From Pseudemcibacter sp038106445 (lineage in GTDB: Bacteria; Pseudomonadota; Alphaproteobacteria; Sphingomonadales; Emcibacteraceae), in NCBI GenBank assembly GCA_038106445.1, contig JAYODU010000002.1:186001-250000 (forward strand): 64,000 bases of DNA, given 5' to 3'. The position numbers were made by a program, and so were the translations under genes. Each line of letters opens with the position of its first letter. Position 1 is the first letter of the stretch. The notes below the pieces were generated by a model that worked only from the letters and a program-made list of their open reading frames with translations, was not told the origin of the DNA and searched no databases. Below are positions 9,667-19,593 of the stretch, piece after piece.

Positions 9667-10785
9667 ATGAGTTCAAAATTGTCTAATCAGGATAAGTCCT
9701 ACAGTTACAAAGATGCCGGTGTTGATATTGACGCAGGTAATGACCTTGTTGATGCCATAAAACCTGCTGCAGCTTCAACCCGCAGGGCCGGCTGCGTTTC
9801 CGGCCTTGGCGGGTTTGGTGCCCTTTTCGATCTTAAAGCCGCGGGTTTTAAGGATCCGATCCTTGTTTCAGGAACGGATGGCGTCGGCACGAAATTAAAA
9901 GTGGCTATTGAAAGCGGCAAACATGATACGGTTGGTATCGATCTGGTGGCCATGTGCGTTAACGATCTTATTGTTCAGGGCGCGGAACCCCTTTTTTTCC
10001 TTGATTATTATGCCACCGGACATCTTACGATTGACGTTGGAAGAGCAATTATAGAAGGCATAGCAGAAGGATGCCGCCAGGGTGGTGCTGCATTAATCGG
10101 CGGAGAAACGGCTGAAATGCCGGGTATGTATTCTGAGGGGGATTATGATCTGGCCGGTTTTTGTGTCGGTGCCGTTGAACGTGACAGGGTCATTGATGGT
10201 TCCTCAGTATGTGAGGGTGATGTGGTTCTTGGACTGGCATCAAGTGGTGTACATTCGAACGGCTTTTCTCTGGTTCGGAAGCTTATGGAAGCATCTGGCG
10301 CGGATTATAATAACCCCTGTTCGTTTGAACCGGGTAAAACATATGGTGAAGCACTGCTTGAGCCGACCAAAATTTATGTAAAAAGCTGCCTCGAAGCTTT
10401 CAAAAGTGATTGTATAAAAGGACTTAGCCATATCACAGGCGGTGGATTTGTTGAAAATATTCCGCGTATCTTACCGGACGGGGTAACCGTGGATGTGGAT
10501 GCAAGCCGATGGATACTCCCTCCTGTTTTTGACTGGCTGCGTACAACCGGTAACATCACACCGCCCGAAATGGCAAAAACCTTTAACTGCGGCATTGGTA
10601 TGGCAGTGATTGTTCCTGCGGATAAACAGGAACTGGCAACCAAAATATTCGAAGAAAATGGTGAAACCGTTTATTATATTGGTACTGTCCGCGCCAAAAA
10701 GGGCGATGAACCATCAACAACTGTAACCGGAAGTGCAGGAAGCTGGGGATATGCTGAGCCCTGGACCGCCACATCAGGACATTAA
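9667..10785 (+). CDS. purM: Phosphoribosylformylglycinamidine cyclo-ligase (AIR synthetase)
   Basis: Fifth step of de novo purine synthesis: ATP-dependent closure of FGAM to aminoimidazole ribotide. The 372-residue protein begins MSSKLSNQDK and carries SYKDAGVDIDAGNDLV, the GGFGALFDL loop, SGTDGVGTKLK and IGGETAEMPGMY, all typical of PurM/PurL-fold enzymes. The ATG at 9667 was chosen over an in-frame TTG 21 bases upstream because the alpha-type N terminus starts close to SYKDAGV. Neither start has a convincing Shine-Dalgarno. It abuts purN with no spacer, so the two are co-transcribed. Confidence 0.95.
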   Translation: MSSKLSNQDKSYSYKDAGVDIDAGNDLVDAIKPAAASTRRAGCVSGLGGFGALFDLKAAGFKDPILVSGTDGVGTKLKVAIESGKHDTVGIDLVAMCVNDLIVQGAEPLFFLDYYATGHLTIDVGRAIIEGIAEGCRQGGAALIGGETAEMPGMYSEGDYDLAGFCVGAVERDRVIDGSSVCEGDVVLGLASSGVHSNGFSLVRKLMEASGADYNNPCSFEPGKTYGEALLEPTKIYVKSCLEAFKSDCIKGLSHITGGGFVENIPRILPDGVTVDVDASRWILPPVFDWLRTTGNITPPEMAKTFNCGIGMAVIVPADKQELATKIFEENGETVYYIGTVRAKKGDEPSTTVTGSAGSWGYAEPWTATSGH

Positions 10786-11433
10786 ATGCTTGATGTTGCC
10801 GTACTCATATCCGGTGGCGGAACAAACCTTCAGGCATTGATTGATGCCTGTGCGGATGATGATTATCCGGCCCGCATTGTGCTTGTCATATCCAATAACC
10901 CGGGTGTTAAGGGACTTGAACGCGCTGAAAAAGCAGGCATTCCGACTAAAGTGATTAATCACCGCGATTATGACAGCCGCGAAAGTTTTGATGAAAAAAT
11001 CCATGAAGCGCTGAATGAAAGCGGGGCAAAGCTGATCTGTCTTGCCGGGTTTATGCGCATTCTTGATGCACGGTTTGTGAACCGTTGGCGAAACAGGATG
11101 CTGAATATCCACCCTTCCCTGCTGCCAAGTTTTAAAGGGCTACATACGCAGGAACGCGCACTGGAAGCCGGAGTGCGTTTTACCGGCTGCACGGTTCATT
11201 TCGTAAACCCCGAACTTGACGATGGCCCGATCATTACCCAGGCCGCCGTCGCTATTAACCCGGGTGATAATGCAGAAACCCTGGCCGCCAAGGTTCTTGA
11301 AAAAGAACATATTATTTACCCGCAGGCCTTAAAACTTGTTGCCGAAGGCCGCGTGCGCGTGGTGGGTAATAAAGTGACCATCCGTGATGCGGATTATGCG
11401 AACGAAAGCATCATTAATCCGGTTCCTGAATAA
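10786..11433 (+). CDS. purN: Phosphoribosylglycinamide formyltransferase
   Basis: Third step of purine synthesis: transfer of a formyl group from 10-formyl-THF to glycinamide ribonucleotide. The 215-residue protein shows the GART phosphate loop ISGGGTNLQALIDA near the N terminus, the formyltransferase core NIHPSLLPSFKG with the Asn/His pair, and the family block TGCTVHFV followed by ELDDGPII with the catalytic Asp. The ATG directly follows the purM stop. A bidirectional hairpin follows at 11433-11465. Confidence 0.96.
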   Translation: MLDVAVLISGGGTNLQALIDACADDDYPARIVLVISNNPGVKGLERAEKAGIPTKVINHRDYDSRESFDEKIHEALNESGAKLICLAGFMRILDARFVNRWRNRMLNIHPSLLPSFKGLHTQERALEAGVRFTGCTVHFVNPELDDGPIITQAAVAINPGDNAETLAAKVLEKEHIIYPQALKLVAEGRVRVVGNKVTIRDADYANESIINPVPE

Positions 11434-11465
11434 AAAAACCGCCCCGGGTTTCACCGAGGCGGTTT
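11433..11465. terminator. Bidirectional terminator between purN and ndk
   Basis: AAACCGCC at 11436-11443 pairs perfectly with GGCGGTTT at 11458-11465, with an A-run on the left arm and a short T-run on the right. It lies between the convergent purN and ndk genes and could end both transcripts. Confidence 0.85.
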
Positions 11466-11487
11466 CTAACAAGATATATTTCTTTAT

Positions 11488-11910
11488 TTAGCCAACGATT
11501 TCTTTATCGTTGAAGAAATATTCAATTTCAATTTTTGCATTTTCTAGGCTGTCTGAACCGTGAACGGAATTTTCACCGATATCAAGCGCATATGTTTTGC
11601 GGATTGTGCCTTCTGCGGCTTCTGCCGGGTTTGTCGCACCCATGATTTCACGGTTTCTTGCAACGGCATTTTCGCCTTCAAGTACCTGTACTACAACTGG
11701 TTCTGAAATCATGAAATCAACAAGTTCACCAAAAAACGGGCGTTCTTTATGCACAGCGTAAAAACCTTCTGCCTTTTCGCGGGACATATGAATACGCTTG
11801 CTTGCCACAACGCGAAGACCCCCGTCCTCAAGCATTTTTGTAATGGCACCGGTAAGGTTGCGTTTTGTTGCATCAGGCTTGATGATTGAAAATGTACGTT
11901 GTAAAGCCAT
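11488..11910 (-). CDS. ndk: Nucleoside diphosphate kinase
   Basis: Transfers the terminal phosphate from ATP to NDPs through a phosphohistidine. The 140-residue protein has the full family length. RTFSIIKPDATKR opens the fold and the catalytic His is H117 in ENSVHGSDS. The ATG start gives the common MALQRTFSI N terminus. It is convergent with purN and divergent from the ABC-F gene. Confidence 0.97.
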   Translation of the reverse strand: MALQRTFSIIKPDATKRNLTGAITKMLEDGGLRVVASKRIHMSREKAEGFYAVHKERPFFGELVDFMISEPVVVQVLEGENAVARNREIMGATNPAEAAEGTIRKTYALDIGENSVHGSDSLENAKIEIEYFFNDKEIVG

Positions 11911-12029
11911 GTTTGTTTCCTTGAACTTTTAAAGTTAACTAAGTTTGCGCGCCTTATAGTGGGTATTTCAGTAAAACTCAATATATATTTCCATTGATCT
12001 TTGGCCCCAAGCTGATAAAAGCATGACCC

Positions 12030-13877
12030 ATGTTACAGATAAGCGACCTCACATACCGCATTGCCGGAAAATTATTGCTGGATAAGGCAAGTGTCACTGT
12101 CCCTGCCGGCCATAAGGTCGGCATTGTCGGGCGGAACGGCGCGGGAAAAACCACACTTTATAAGCTTATCCTTGGGGAGTTGGAATCTGATGACGGTAAA
12201 ATTCAGATCCGAAAAGGTGCACGTGTCGGACAAGTCGCACAGGAAGCACCGGGCGGCCCGGAAACACTTCTGGAAACGGTTCTCGCTTCAGATGAAGAAC
12301 TTTCCAAACTTCAAAAGGAAGCAAAAACCTGTACCGATCCGAACAGGATTGCGGCAATTCATGAACGGTTATCTGATATTGGTGCTTATGAGGCCGAAGC
12401 CCGCGCTGCAAGCATCCTTTCCGGTCTTGGATTTAATGATCAGGAACAAAACCGCGCCTGCAGCGAATTTTCAGGGGGCTGGCGTATGCGTGTCGCCCTT
12501 GCCTGCACACTTTTTACTGAACCGGATCTTCTGCTACTTGATGAACCGACAAACTATCTTGATCTTGAAGGGGTATTGTGGCTTGAAAATTTTATCCGCA
12601 CGTATCCCTATACTGTGCTTATCATCAGCCATGACCGCGACCTGCTAAACAGTTCAACGAACAGCATCATCCATCTTGAACAGAAAAACTTAAGTTTTTA
12701 TGGCGGTAATTTTGATAAGTTTGAAAAAACATACCGTGAGCAACGTGAATTGCAGAAATCGGCCATCAAAAAACAGACCCTTGAACGCGCCCATATTCAA
12801 AAATACATTGATCGTTTCAGATATAAAGCAAGCAAGGCAAAACAGGCCCAAAGCCGGATCAAAATGCTTGAACGGATGGAGCCGCTCGCAGCACTTGCCG
12901 AAGAAACCACAGTCGAATTTAATTTCCCAAACCCCGATGAGCTTGCACCGCCGCTGATTACCATGGAAAAACTTGCTGTTGGCTATGAGGAAGGAAAACC
13001 AATCCTTAAAAATTTGTCACTGCGCATTGATATGGATGACCGCATTGCTCTACTGGGCCAAAATGGTAATGGTAAATCCACGTTTGCAAAGCTTTTAAGT
13101 GACCGGCTTAAGCCAATGGACGGGATAATCGTCCGTTCACGCAAGCTCGGTATTGGATATTTCGCGCAGCATCAGCAGGATGAACTGGACCCGAACGGTA
13201 CTCCGCTTAGCCATCTGGCTCTTTTAATGAAGGGAAAAACGGAAACGCAGGTGCGGGCCCGTCTTGGTGGTTTTGGCTTTGGTGTTGATAAGGCCACCAA
13301 TAAAATTTCCACCCTTTCTGGCGGCGAAAAGGCAAGGCTATTATTTGCATTAATGAGCTTTCATGCGCCGCAGCTGATTATTCTTGATGAACCGACAAAC
13401 CACCTTGATATGGATAGCCGTCAATCACTTATCCATGCCATAAATGATTATGAAGGGGCGGTTATCCTGATCAGCCACGATAGTTATCTGGTAGAAGCCT
13501 GCGCCGATAAAATCATGGTTGTGGAAAATGGCGGCGTTCATGAATTTGACGGTGATCTGGGGGATTATAAGTCTCTGGTACTTAGTAAAAAAACAGGCAT
13601 TACCAAAAAAGAAAAAACAACCCAAAAGGAAAAAATTAAACCAAGTGATGATAGTAAATACAAAGCAGAATTAAAGGATGCCGAAAGCGAAATAGAAAGG
13701 CTTACAAAAGAAATTAATAAATATAATAAAGCTCTTGGCAATCCGAAACTTTACGATCATTCCGATCCGACAGCACAAAAAGCGCTTAAACAATTCACCC
13801 GTGAAAAAGCGGTTCTGGAAGCCAGGCTGGAAGAAGCCGAAGAAAACTGGCTCAAACTTGAAGAAAAGCTACACTAA
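12030..13877 (+). CDS. ABC-F family ATPase (Uup/YheS-like)
   Basis: Soluble protein with two ABC ATPase domains in tandem and no membrane domain, as in translation or ribosome-associated ABC-F factors. Domain 1 has Walker A GRNGAGKTTL (about 34-43), signature FSGGWRMRVA and Walker B LLLLDEPTNYLD. A basic linker rich in Arg/Lys (PtIM-like, about 240-300) follows. Domain 2 has GQNGNGKSTF, LSGGEKARL and LIILDEPTNHLD. The last roughly 90 residues are a charged coiled coil, as in Uup/YheS. The subfamily cannot be fixed from sequence inspection. It converges on holC. Confidence 0.92.
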   Translation: MLQISDLTYRIAGKLLLDKASVTVPAGHKVGIVGRNGAGKTTLYKLILGELESDDGKIQIRKGARVGQVAQEAPGGPETLLETVLASDEELSKLQKEAKTCTDPNRIAAIHERLSDIGAYEAEARAASILSGLGFNDQEQNRACSEFSGGWRMRVALACTLFTEPDLLLLDEPTNYLDLEGVLWLENFIRTYPYTVLIISHDRDLLNSSTNSIIHLEQKNLSFYGGNFDKFEKTYREQRELQKSAIKKQTLERAHIQKYIDRFRYKASKAKQAQSRIKMLERMEPLAALAEETTVEFNFPNPDELAPPLITMEKLAVGYEEGKPILKNLSLRIDMDDRIALLGQNGNGKSTFAKLLSDRLKPMDGIIVRSRKLGIGYFAQHQQDELDPNGTPLSHLALLMKGKTETQVRARLGGFGFGVDKATNKISTLSGGEKARLLFALMSFHAPQLIILDEPTNHLDMDSRQSLIHAINDYEGAVILISHDSYLVEACADKIMVVENGGVHEFDGDLGDYKSLVLSKKTGITKKEKTTQKEKIKPSDDSKYKAELKDAESEIERLTKEINKYNKALGNPKLYDHSDPTAQKALKQFTREKAVLEARLEEAEENWLKLEEKLH

Positions 13878-13896
13878 TTCCTACATCAAATACTGA

Positions 13897-14343
13897 TTAT
13901 GCCTTCTGGCTCCAGCCACCGTTTTCATTTTGTTGCCAGTATGTCAGTGAATAGCCAGCATCCTTGTAACTTTTCCATCTTTCGCGTGCTTCATTTACCG
14001 CAGTAGGATTATTCCCATCAAACATTTCCAGAATTCTTTTATATCCGTCCAGATTTGTGACCGTGACACCATCCGTTAAAACCAAAACTTCTGCACTTGT
14101 CGGATTATCATCTGAAGTGGTGATATAAATTGGCTGATCTTCGGCCTGTTTGCTTTTTTCAGTATCATGAGGAAGAAAACTGGCTTTATCAAAAGTCCAG
14201 AGAATCTGATCAATTTCATCCATTTGTACTGCTGATGGTACTTTAATCACTGCCTTCATATTTGCATCATACACTTTTGAAAGCAATTTAGGTAACGCCA
14301 CCGTAAGCGGTTGATTGGTGAGATGATAAAAGCTGATTTCCAT
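13897..14343 (-). CDS. holC: DNA polymerase III chi subunit
   Basis: Chi subunit of the clamp-loader complex, which links the replisome to SSB. At 148 residues it is close to the family length. The N-terminal MEISFYHLTNQPL and the ILWTFDKASFLPHD block are typical of alphaproteobacterial HolC. One base separates it from the upstream pepA stop, the usual pepA-holC arrangement. Confidence 0.9.
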   Translation of the reverse strand: MEISFYHLTNQPLTVALPKLLSKVYDANMKAVIKVPSAVQMDEIDQILWTFDKASFLPHDTEKSKQAEDQPIYITTSDDNPTSAEVLVLTDGVTVTNLDGYKRILEMFDGNNPTAVNEARERWKSYKDAGYSLTYWQQNENGGWSQKA

Positions 14344-14344
14344 T

Positions 14345-15826
14345 TTAATCTTCGTAATGATCCCTTACCAATTGGTTCAGTAGTCGTACACCGTAACCTG
14401 TTGCGCCTTTTTCGGCCACGTCAGATGGTTTTTGTTTCCAGGCAGTCCCCGCAATATCAATATGCACCCATGGTGTATCATTCACAAAACGTTGCAGGAA
14501 TTGTGCAGCTGTTATGCTTCCTGCATAGCGTCCGCCAACATTTTTCATATCCGCAATATCGGAATTAATAAGTTTATCATAACCATCACCAATAGGCATG
14601 CGCCACACGGGTTCGTCCACTGTTTGACCGGCGGTTATCAATCTTTCACAAAGCCCATCATTATTGGAAAAAATTCCGGCGTAATCCTGACCAAGTGCAA
14701 TCATCATGGCACCTGTAAGCGTTGCAAGATCAATCATAAATTTGGGTTTATAAGTGTCCTGACAATACCAGAGACAATCCGCAAGAACCAACCGACCTTC
14801 CGCATCAGTATTTATCACTTCGATGGTTTGACCGGACATGGAACTTACCACATCACCGGGGCGTTGGGCTGTGCCGGACGGCATATTTTCAACAAGGCCA
14901 ACGACGCCGATAACATTTGCCTTGGCCTTCCGACCGGCAAGTGCCTTCATTGCACCAACAACAGCGGCACTGCCACCCATATCAAATTTCATATCTTCCA
15001 TACCGGCACCAGGTTTAAGTGAAATACCGCCAGTATCGAAGGTTACCCCTTTTCCGACAAAAGCAATGGGCTGCGCTTTTTTATCCTTAGCGCCCATCCA
15101 TTTCATAATCACCATCAGCGTTTCCGAGGCACTTCCCTGTCCGACACCGAGGATTGCTTCCATCCCGAGCTCTTCCATGCGCTCTTCATTAAGTACTTCT
15201 ATTTCTACCCCAAGACTTTCCAGTTCCTTTATCTGTTCAAGATAGCTTTCCGGGTAAATAACATTTCCAGGTTCACTGACAAGATTTCGTGCCCATATCA
15301 CGCCGTCTGCAATTTTTTGAAATTCAGCAAATTCCTTCGCAGCCTTTTTGGCCTCCAGTGTCAAAATAGTGACCTTCTCAACACTGATCTTTTTGATATT
15401 TTTTTCTGTTGTGTAGTATTTATCGAATTTATATTGCCGCAGTAATACTCCCATAGCACAATGGGCAGCATGCTTGCCAATAACGACTGTTATATTTTTT
15501 TCATGTGAATACATGAGCTTGTGGATAACCTTACCGCCGATTTGTTCCGCTTTAAGTGGCGTAAATTTTGACATCTCACCAAGTCCAACAAGCAAAATTC
15601 TGTTTGCCTTAACGCCAACCGGTGCCAATATTTCAACCATTTGACCAAACTTGCCTTTGAAATCTGAAGACGCTGCACCCTTGCTTAAGGCCTTACCCGT
15701 CGCTTCATCCAGTTTAACAGCTGGCGGACGAAATTCGTATCCATCATCATTTTGTATTGAAAAAACAACAATTGCACCACCAATATCACTGTATTCATCG
15801 GGTATTTCTTTTATATTTATTTTCAT
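14345..15826 (-). CDS. pepA: Leucyl aminopeptidase (M17)
   Basis: Di-metal cytosolic aminopeptidase that removes N-terminal residues, favouring leucine. The 493-residue protein has the variable N-terminal domain and the M17 catalytic domain, with GKGVTFDTGGISLKP (metal-binding Lys and Asp), KFDMGGSAAV, and the signature NTDAEGRLVLAD. ATG 15826 was chosen because GAGG lies a few bases upstream. An in-frame TTG at 15838 would add four residues. It runs into holC with a one-base spacer. Confidence 0.95.
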   Translation of the reverse strand: MKINIKEIPDEYSDIGGAIVVFSIQNDDGYEFRPPAVKLDEATGKALSKGAASSDFKGKFGQMVEILAPVGVKANRILLVGLGEMSKFTPLKAEQIGGKVIHKLMYSHEKNITVVIGKHAAHCAMGVLLRQYKFDKYYTTEKNIKKISVEKVTILTLEAKKAAKEFAEFQKIADGVIWARNLVSEPGNVIYPESYLEQIKELESLGVEIEVLNEERMEELGMEAILGVGQGSASETLMVIMKWMGAKDKKAQPIAFVGKGVTFDTGGISLKPGAGMEDMKFDMGGSAAVVGAMKALAGRKAKANVIGVVGLVENMPSGTAQRPGDVVSSMSGQTIEVINTDAEGRLVLADCLWYCQDTYKPKFMIDLATLTGAMMIALGQDYAGIFSNNDGLCERLITAGQTVDEPVWRMPIGDGYDKLINSDIADMKNVGGRYAGSITAAQFLQRFVNDTPWVHIDIAGTAWKQKPSDVAEKGATGYGVRLLNQLVRDHYED

Positions 15827-15982
15827 TTTCTGCCTCAATTTCGTCTTGCTTGGTTACTATAGCGGTTCAATCTTTTAAGAGATAATGTTAGGTTTAAATG
15901 TTATCAAGTTAATTAGATAATATATTAATGGATTTTAGATTTATTCGCTGTACCATTTGAAAAAATTATGTAAAAAAACCGC

Positions 15983-18175
15983 ATGAAGAAATTAGTATAC
16001 ATTTTCAGTATTATCTATTTGCTTGTTATTACTTTAATAACCGGATCTCACGCGCAAGAGCTAGAAGATAATGCTGCCGATAAAATAGATTTCTCTGCAA
16101 ATAAGGTCGTATATGACCAGGATACAAACATCATCACTGCAAGTGGTAATGTTATCCTTACACAGAATAACAATCAGCTAACGGCTGATAATGTCATCTA
16201 TGATATAAATACAGGTGAAGTAAAGGCATCAGGCGGAATAATCATACGTGAAACGACCGGCAATATCATTTTCATGGAAGATTCGACACTTGAAGGTGAT
16301 TTCAAACGGGGTTTCATAAACCAGGCGAGGGTTATATTTACAGATGGCTCAAAACTCATTTCAACAAGTGGCGAACGAAGTGGCAAAATAACGGTTTTAA
16401 AGAATGCCATCTATACACCATGTGAATTTTGTGCCCAGGAAGGTGAGGAAAAGCCAACCTGGCAAATTCGTGCCGATCAGGTAACCCATGATAGTGAAGA
16501 AAAAACGGTTAAATATAAAAATGTCAGCCTGGAAGTAGCAGGCATACCTGTTCTTTATTCACCATATTTTGCGCATCCGGACCCGACTGTTCTTGCAAGA
16601 ACTGGTATTTTGCCTCCAAACCGGCTTGGCAGATCTACAGAACTGGGCGCGTTTGTTCAAATTCCATATTACTGGAATATTAGTGACCAGCAGGATTTTA
16701 CTTTTGAGCCACTTATTACAAGCCGCGAAGGCGTTGTGTTTGCCGGAACACACCGGCTTCATGTTGGTAGCGGTATTTTCACGACCACAGGTTCATTCGC
16801 AAATGTAAATGAACGTGATAATAATTTTATAAAAACCGGCGACCATGAAATTCGTGGCCATGTTTTTTCAAACGGTGAATTTGACTTGCACAGCCTGGAT
16901 AAATTCGGGGGTAACTGGCAATGGGATTATACTGTCAACTGGGTCAGTGATGATACCTACCTGCGCCGATATTATGACGACAAGTCCGATGTGCTTGAAA
17001 GTCATGCAAAAATTGAACGCTTTTGGGACAAAAGTTACGCAACAGTTGGTACCTATGTTTTCCAGGGTCTGGATGAAGAGGACGATCTGGGTCTGACAGG
17101 ACAGGCATTACCTTCGTTTGATTTGAATGTGAACAAGGATACAGGCTTTTTAAACAGTAAGTTCAACTTTGATGCCAGCGGCGTTCAAATTTACAGAACC
17201 GAAGGTATGAGAAGCAGACGTTTTAGTACCAAAGCTACACTTGAGCTTCCATTTCAGTCTCCCATTGGGGATTTTTATAAAATATCTGCATCTGTAAGAA
17301 GTGATCTTTATAATAACAGCAATTCTCTTAATCCGGACTTACCCCAATATGCGGGAATTGACGGAACCCATTCGCGCTTATTGCCTAAAATAGCACTCGA
17401 CTGGCATATGCCTTTTTTAAAATCTGGCGAAACAACAAGTCAGGTCATTCAACCCATGTTTTCAATCATAGCTGCACCCACCAAACCAAACCTGCCTGAA
17501 AATGTGATTAACTTTGCCAACGAAGATAGCCGAAACTTTGAATTTGATGAAAACAACCTCTTTAGCCATAACCGATTTAACGGTTATGATCGTTGGGAAG
17601 GCGGAACACGTGTAAATCTTGGCCTTCGTTATAATCTTTATACTGACAATATAAATATGGTGGCAACAATTGGTCAAAGTGTCCGGCTCAACAACACTGA
17701 AACATTTCCTGTGGGGTCCGGTTACGAGGGAAAAGCTTCCGACTTTGTGGGCCGCATAGATTTATCACTCGGAGAATATATAGACTATGTACATCGCTTC
17801 CGTCTGGATAAGAGAAGTCTGCAACTCAGAAGAAACGAATTAATCCTTGCTGCTGGACCGAAGTGGATGAAAGTTTCGGTTCGATATCTTGACCTTGATC
17901 TTAATGATGATGCCGTTTTAATCGGTACCGAACTTGAAAACAGACGTGAAATCGGTACCGGTGTCGATCTTAATATAGATGATAAATGGACCATTCAGGG
18001 ATCCTGGGTTAAGGATATATTGAATGGCAAAACGATATCCTATGATGGTGGTGTCGTTTACAGGGATGATTGCCTGGAATTCGGGTTAAGTTACGAAAGA
18101 AGATTCACAAGTGACCGTGACATTGCACCATCAAGTACTGTCCATTTCAGAATTGTACTTAAAAACTTGGGTTAA
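15983..18175 (+). CDS. lptD: LPS assembly outer-membrane protein LptD
   Basis: Outer-membrane beta-barrel that, with LptE, inserts lipopolysaccharide into the outer leaflet. The 730-residue protein has a signal peptide (cleavage near SHAQ at 24), an N-terminal OstA/LptA-like beta-jellyroll (about 35-140, with ITASGNVILTQ repeats), then the long LptD barrel domain. Conserved cysteines occur in YTPCEFC, and one more in DDCLEFG near the C terminus, consistent with inter-domain disulfides. It is followed after 118 bp by surA, the chaperone that delivers LptD. Confidence 0.94.
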   Translation: MKKLVYIFSIIYLLVITLITGSHAQELEDNAADKIDFSANKVVYDQDTNIITASGNVILTQNNNQLTADNVIYDINTGEVKASGGIIIRETTGNIIFMEDSTLEGDFKRGFINQARVIFTDGSKLISTSGERSGKITVLKNAIYTPCEFCAQEGEEKPTWQIRADQVTHDSEEKTVKYKNVSLEVAGIPVLYSPYFAHPDPTVLARTGILPPNRLGRSTELGAFVQIPYYWNISDQQDFTFEPLITSREGVVFAGTHRLHVGSGIFTTTGSFANVNERDNNFIKTGDHEIRGHVFSNGEFDLHSLDKFGGNWQWDYTVNWVSDDTYLRRYYDDKSDVLESHAKIERFWDKSYATVGTYVFQGLDEEDDLGLTGQALPSFDLNVNKDTGFLNSKFNFDASGVQIYRTEGMRSRRFSTKATLELPFQSPIGDFYKISASVRSDLYNNSNSLNPDLPQYAGIDGTHSRLLPKIALDWHMPFLKSGETTSQVIQPMFSIIAAPTKPNLPENVINFANEDSRNFEFDENNLFSHNRFNGYDRWEGGTRVNLGLRYNLYTDNINMVATIGQSVRLNNTETFPVGSGYEGKASDFVGRIDLSLGEYIDYVHRFRLDKRSLQLRRNELILAAGPKWMKVSVRYLDLDLNDDAVLIGTELENRREIGTGVDLNIDDKWTIQGSWVKDILNGKTISYDGGVVYRDDCLEFGLSYERRFTSDRDIAPSSTVHFRIVLKNLG

Positions 18176-18293
18176 TATTGATAAAATGGCATAATATGAA
18201 CATAATTCTAGATCAGAAATTTTTTCTGTTATATATATGCACACATAAATTTTGCAGATTAAAATTACAAACGTATACGGAAAATAAGTACTC

Positions 18294-19592
18294 ATGAATA
18301 AATATAGAAAAATTCTTATGCAGATAATGTTCGTAGGCATTAGTATTTCTATGTTTTATAATATTGCCTCACGCGCACAAATTGCCGGACAATCTGATTT
18401 ACAGGATGTTCAGCAAATCGTTGCCATAGTTAATGATGAAGTAATTTCATTATTTGACCTTAAACAAAGGGCGCGATTACTTATGCTTTCAACTGGTCGC
18501 ACTCAATTTTCCCAGGAAGAAGGACAAATTCTGCAGCGACAAGCCATGGATGCACTCATTGATGACCGACTGAAAATTCAGGAAGCCGATGAATATGATG
18601 CAGGCATGAGCAACGATGAACTGACTAAAGCATTTGAGAATTATGCGTCGCAATTTAATCTTGAAGCTGATGAACTTGAAGAACAGTTAAAGGCAGCCGG
18701 TGTTGAAAAAGACACTTTAATTACACAAATTGAGGGCTCCCTTGCATGGAATGGTGTTGTGCAGGGATTACTTTCCCCGCTTGTTAACGTTACTGATGAT
18801 GAAGTGCAAAACTTCATTGATAAAATGGAACGCGACAAAGGTAAGTTTCAATATCGCCTCAGTGAAATTTTTATACTTGTAACTGATAATTCACGGCGTG
18901 AAGAAAGCATTGAATCTGCAAAACTGATGAAGCAAAGAATGGATAACGACATACCATTTAGTGCTGTCGCACAACAGTTTTCGCAGTCTGCTACAGCGTC
19001 AGTTGGTGGCGATATGGGCTGGTTAATGCTGGAAGAAATTCCAAGTGAAATTAGAGAAATTGTCCCCGATCTGGAAATTGGAACTATTTCTGATCCAATA
19101 GAGACGGAAGAAGGTATTTATATAATTTCCCTGACCGACAAACAACGCATCCTTACATTGGATGAAAGAGATATAAGAATATCACTTCGATATATCTATA
19201 AACAACATTCTGAACCATCAGAAGCAGATCTGCTTGAATATAACCAGTCAGTCGTTCAACGTTTAAGTCAGACAGACGTCTGCGAAAATATCGAAAATGT
19301 AACATCGGAAATTAATGCCACAGAAAATGGCAGTCTGGCACCTATTACGATCAGGGAAGTGAGCAACGAAGTTGGCACAGAAATATTAAGCCTTGAAGTA
19401 GGTGCCGCTACAAAATTTTTCTATGATGACGATGGTTACAGGAGTTTTGTTCTTTGTAATAAAGATATTCCCGAAGTAAGCTTACCTGACTTCGATACTG
19501 TTCTTCAAAGTTTGACCCAATCCCGTCTACAGCTTCTCGCAAAACGTCATCTACGTGATCTGCGCAGGGACGCAATCGTAGACTACCGCTAA
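18294..19592 (+). CDS. surA: Periplasmic chaperone/peptidyl-prolyl isomerase SurA
   Basis: Periplasmic folding factor for outer-membrane proteins. The 432-residue protein has a signal peptide (hydrophobic about 9-25), an N-terminal chaperone domain opening IVAIVNDEVISLFDL, and one clear parvulin (PPIC) domain from about 180 (FQYRLSEIFI, then GGDMGWLMLEEIP). The C-terminal part of about 150 residues is divergent. The order lptD-surA-pdxA-rsmA is the classical envelope operon. The stop is one base from the pdxA start. Confidence 0.93.
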   Translation: MNKYRKILMQIMFVGISISMFYNIASRAQIAGQSDLQDVQQIVAIVNDEVISLFDLKQRARLLMLSTGRTQFSQEEGQILQRQAMDALIDDRLKIQEADEYDAGMSNDELTKAFENYASQFNLEADELEEQLKAAGVEKDTLITQIEGSLAWNGVVQGLLSPLVNVTDDEVQNFIDKMERDKGKFQYRLSEIFILVTDNSRREESIESAKLMKQRMDNDIPFSAVAQQFSQSATASVGGDMGWLMLEEIPSEIREIVPDLEIGTISDPIETEEGIYIISLTDKQRILTLDERDIRISLRYIYKQHSEPSEADLLEYNQSVVQRLSQTDVCENIENVTSEINATENGSLAPITIREVSNEVGTEILSLEVGAATKFFYDDDGYRSFVLCNKDIPEVSLPDFDTVLQSLTQSRLQLLAKRHLRDLRRDAIVDYR

Positions 19593-19593
19593 T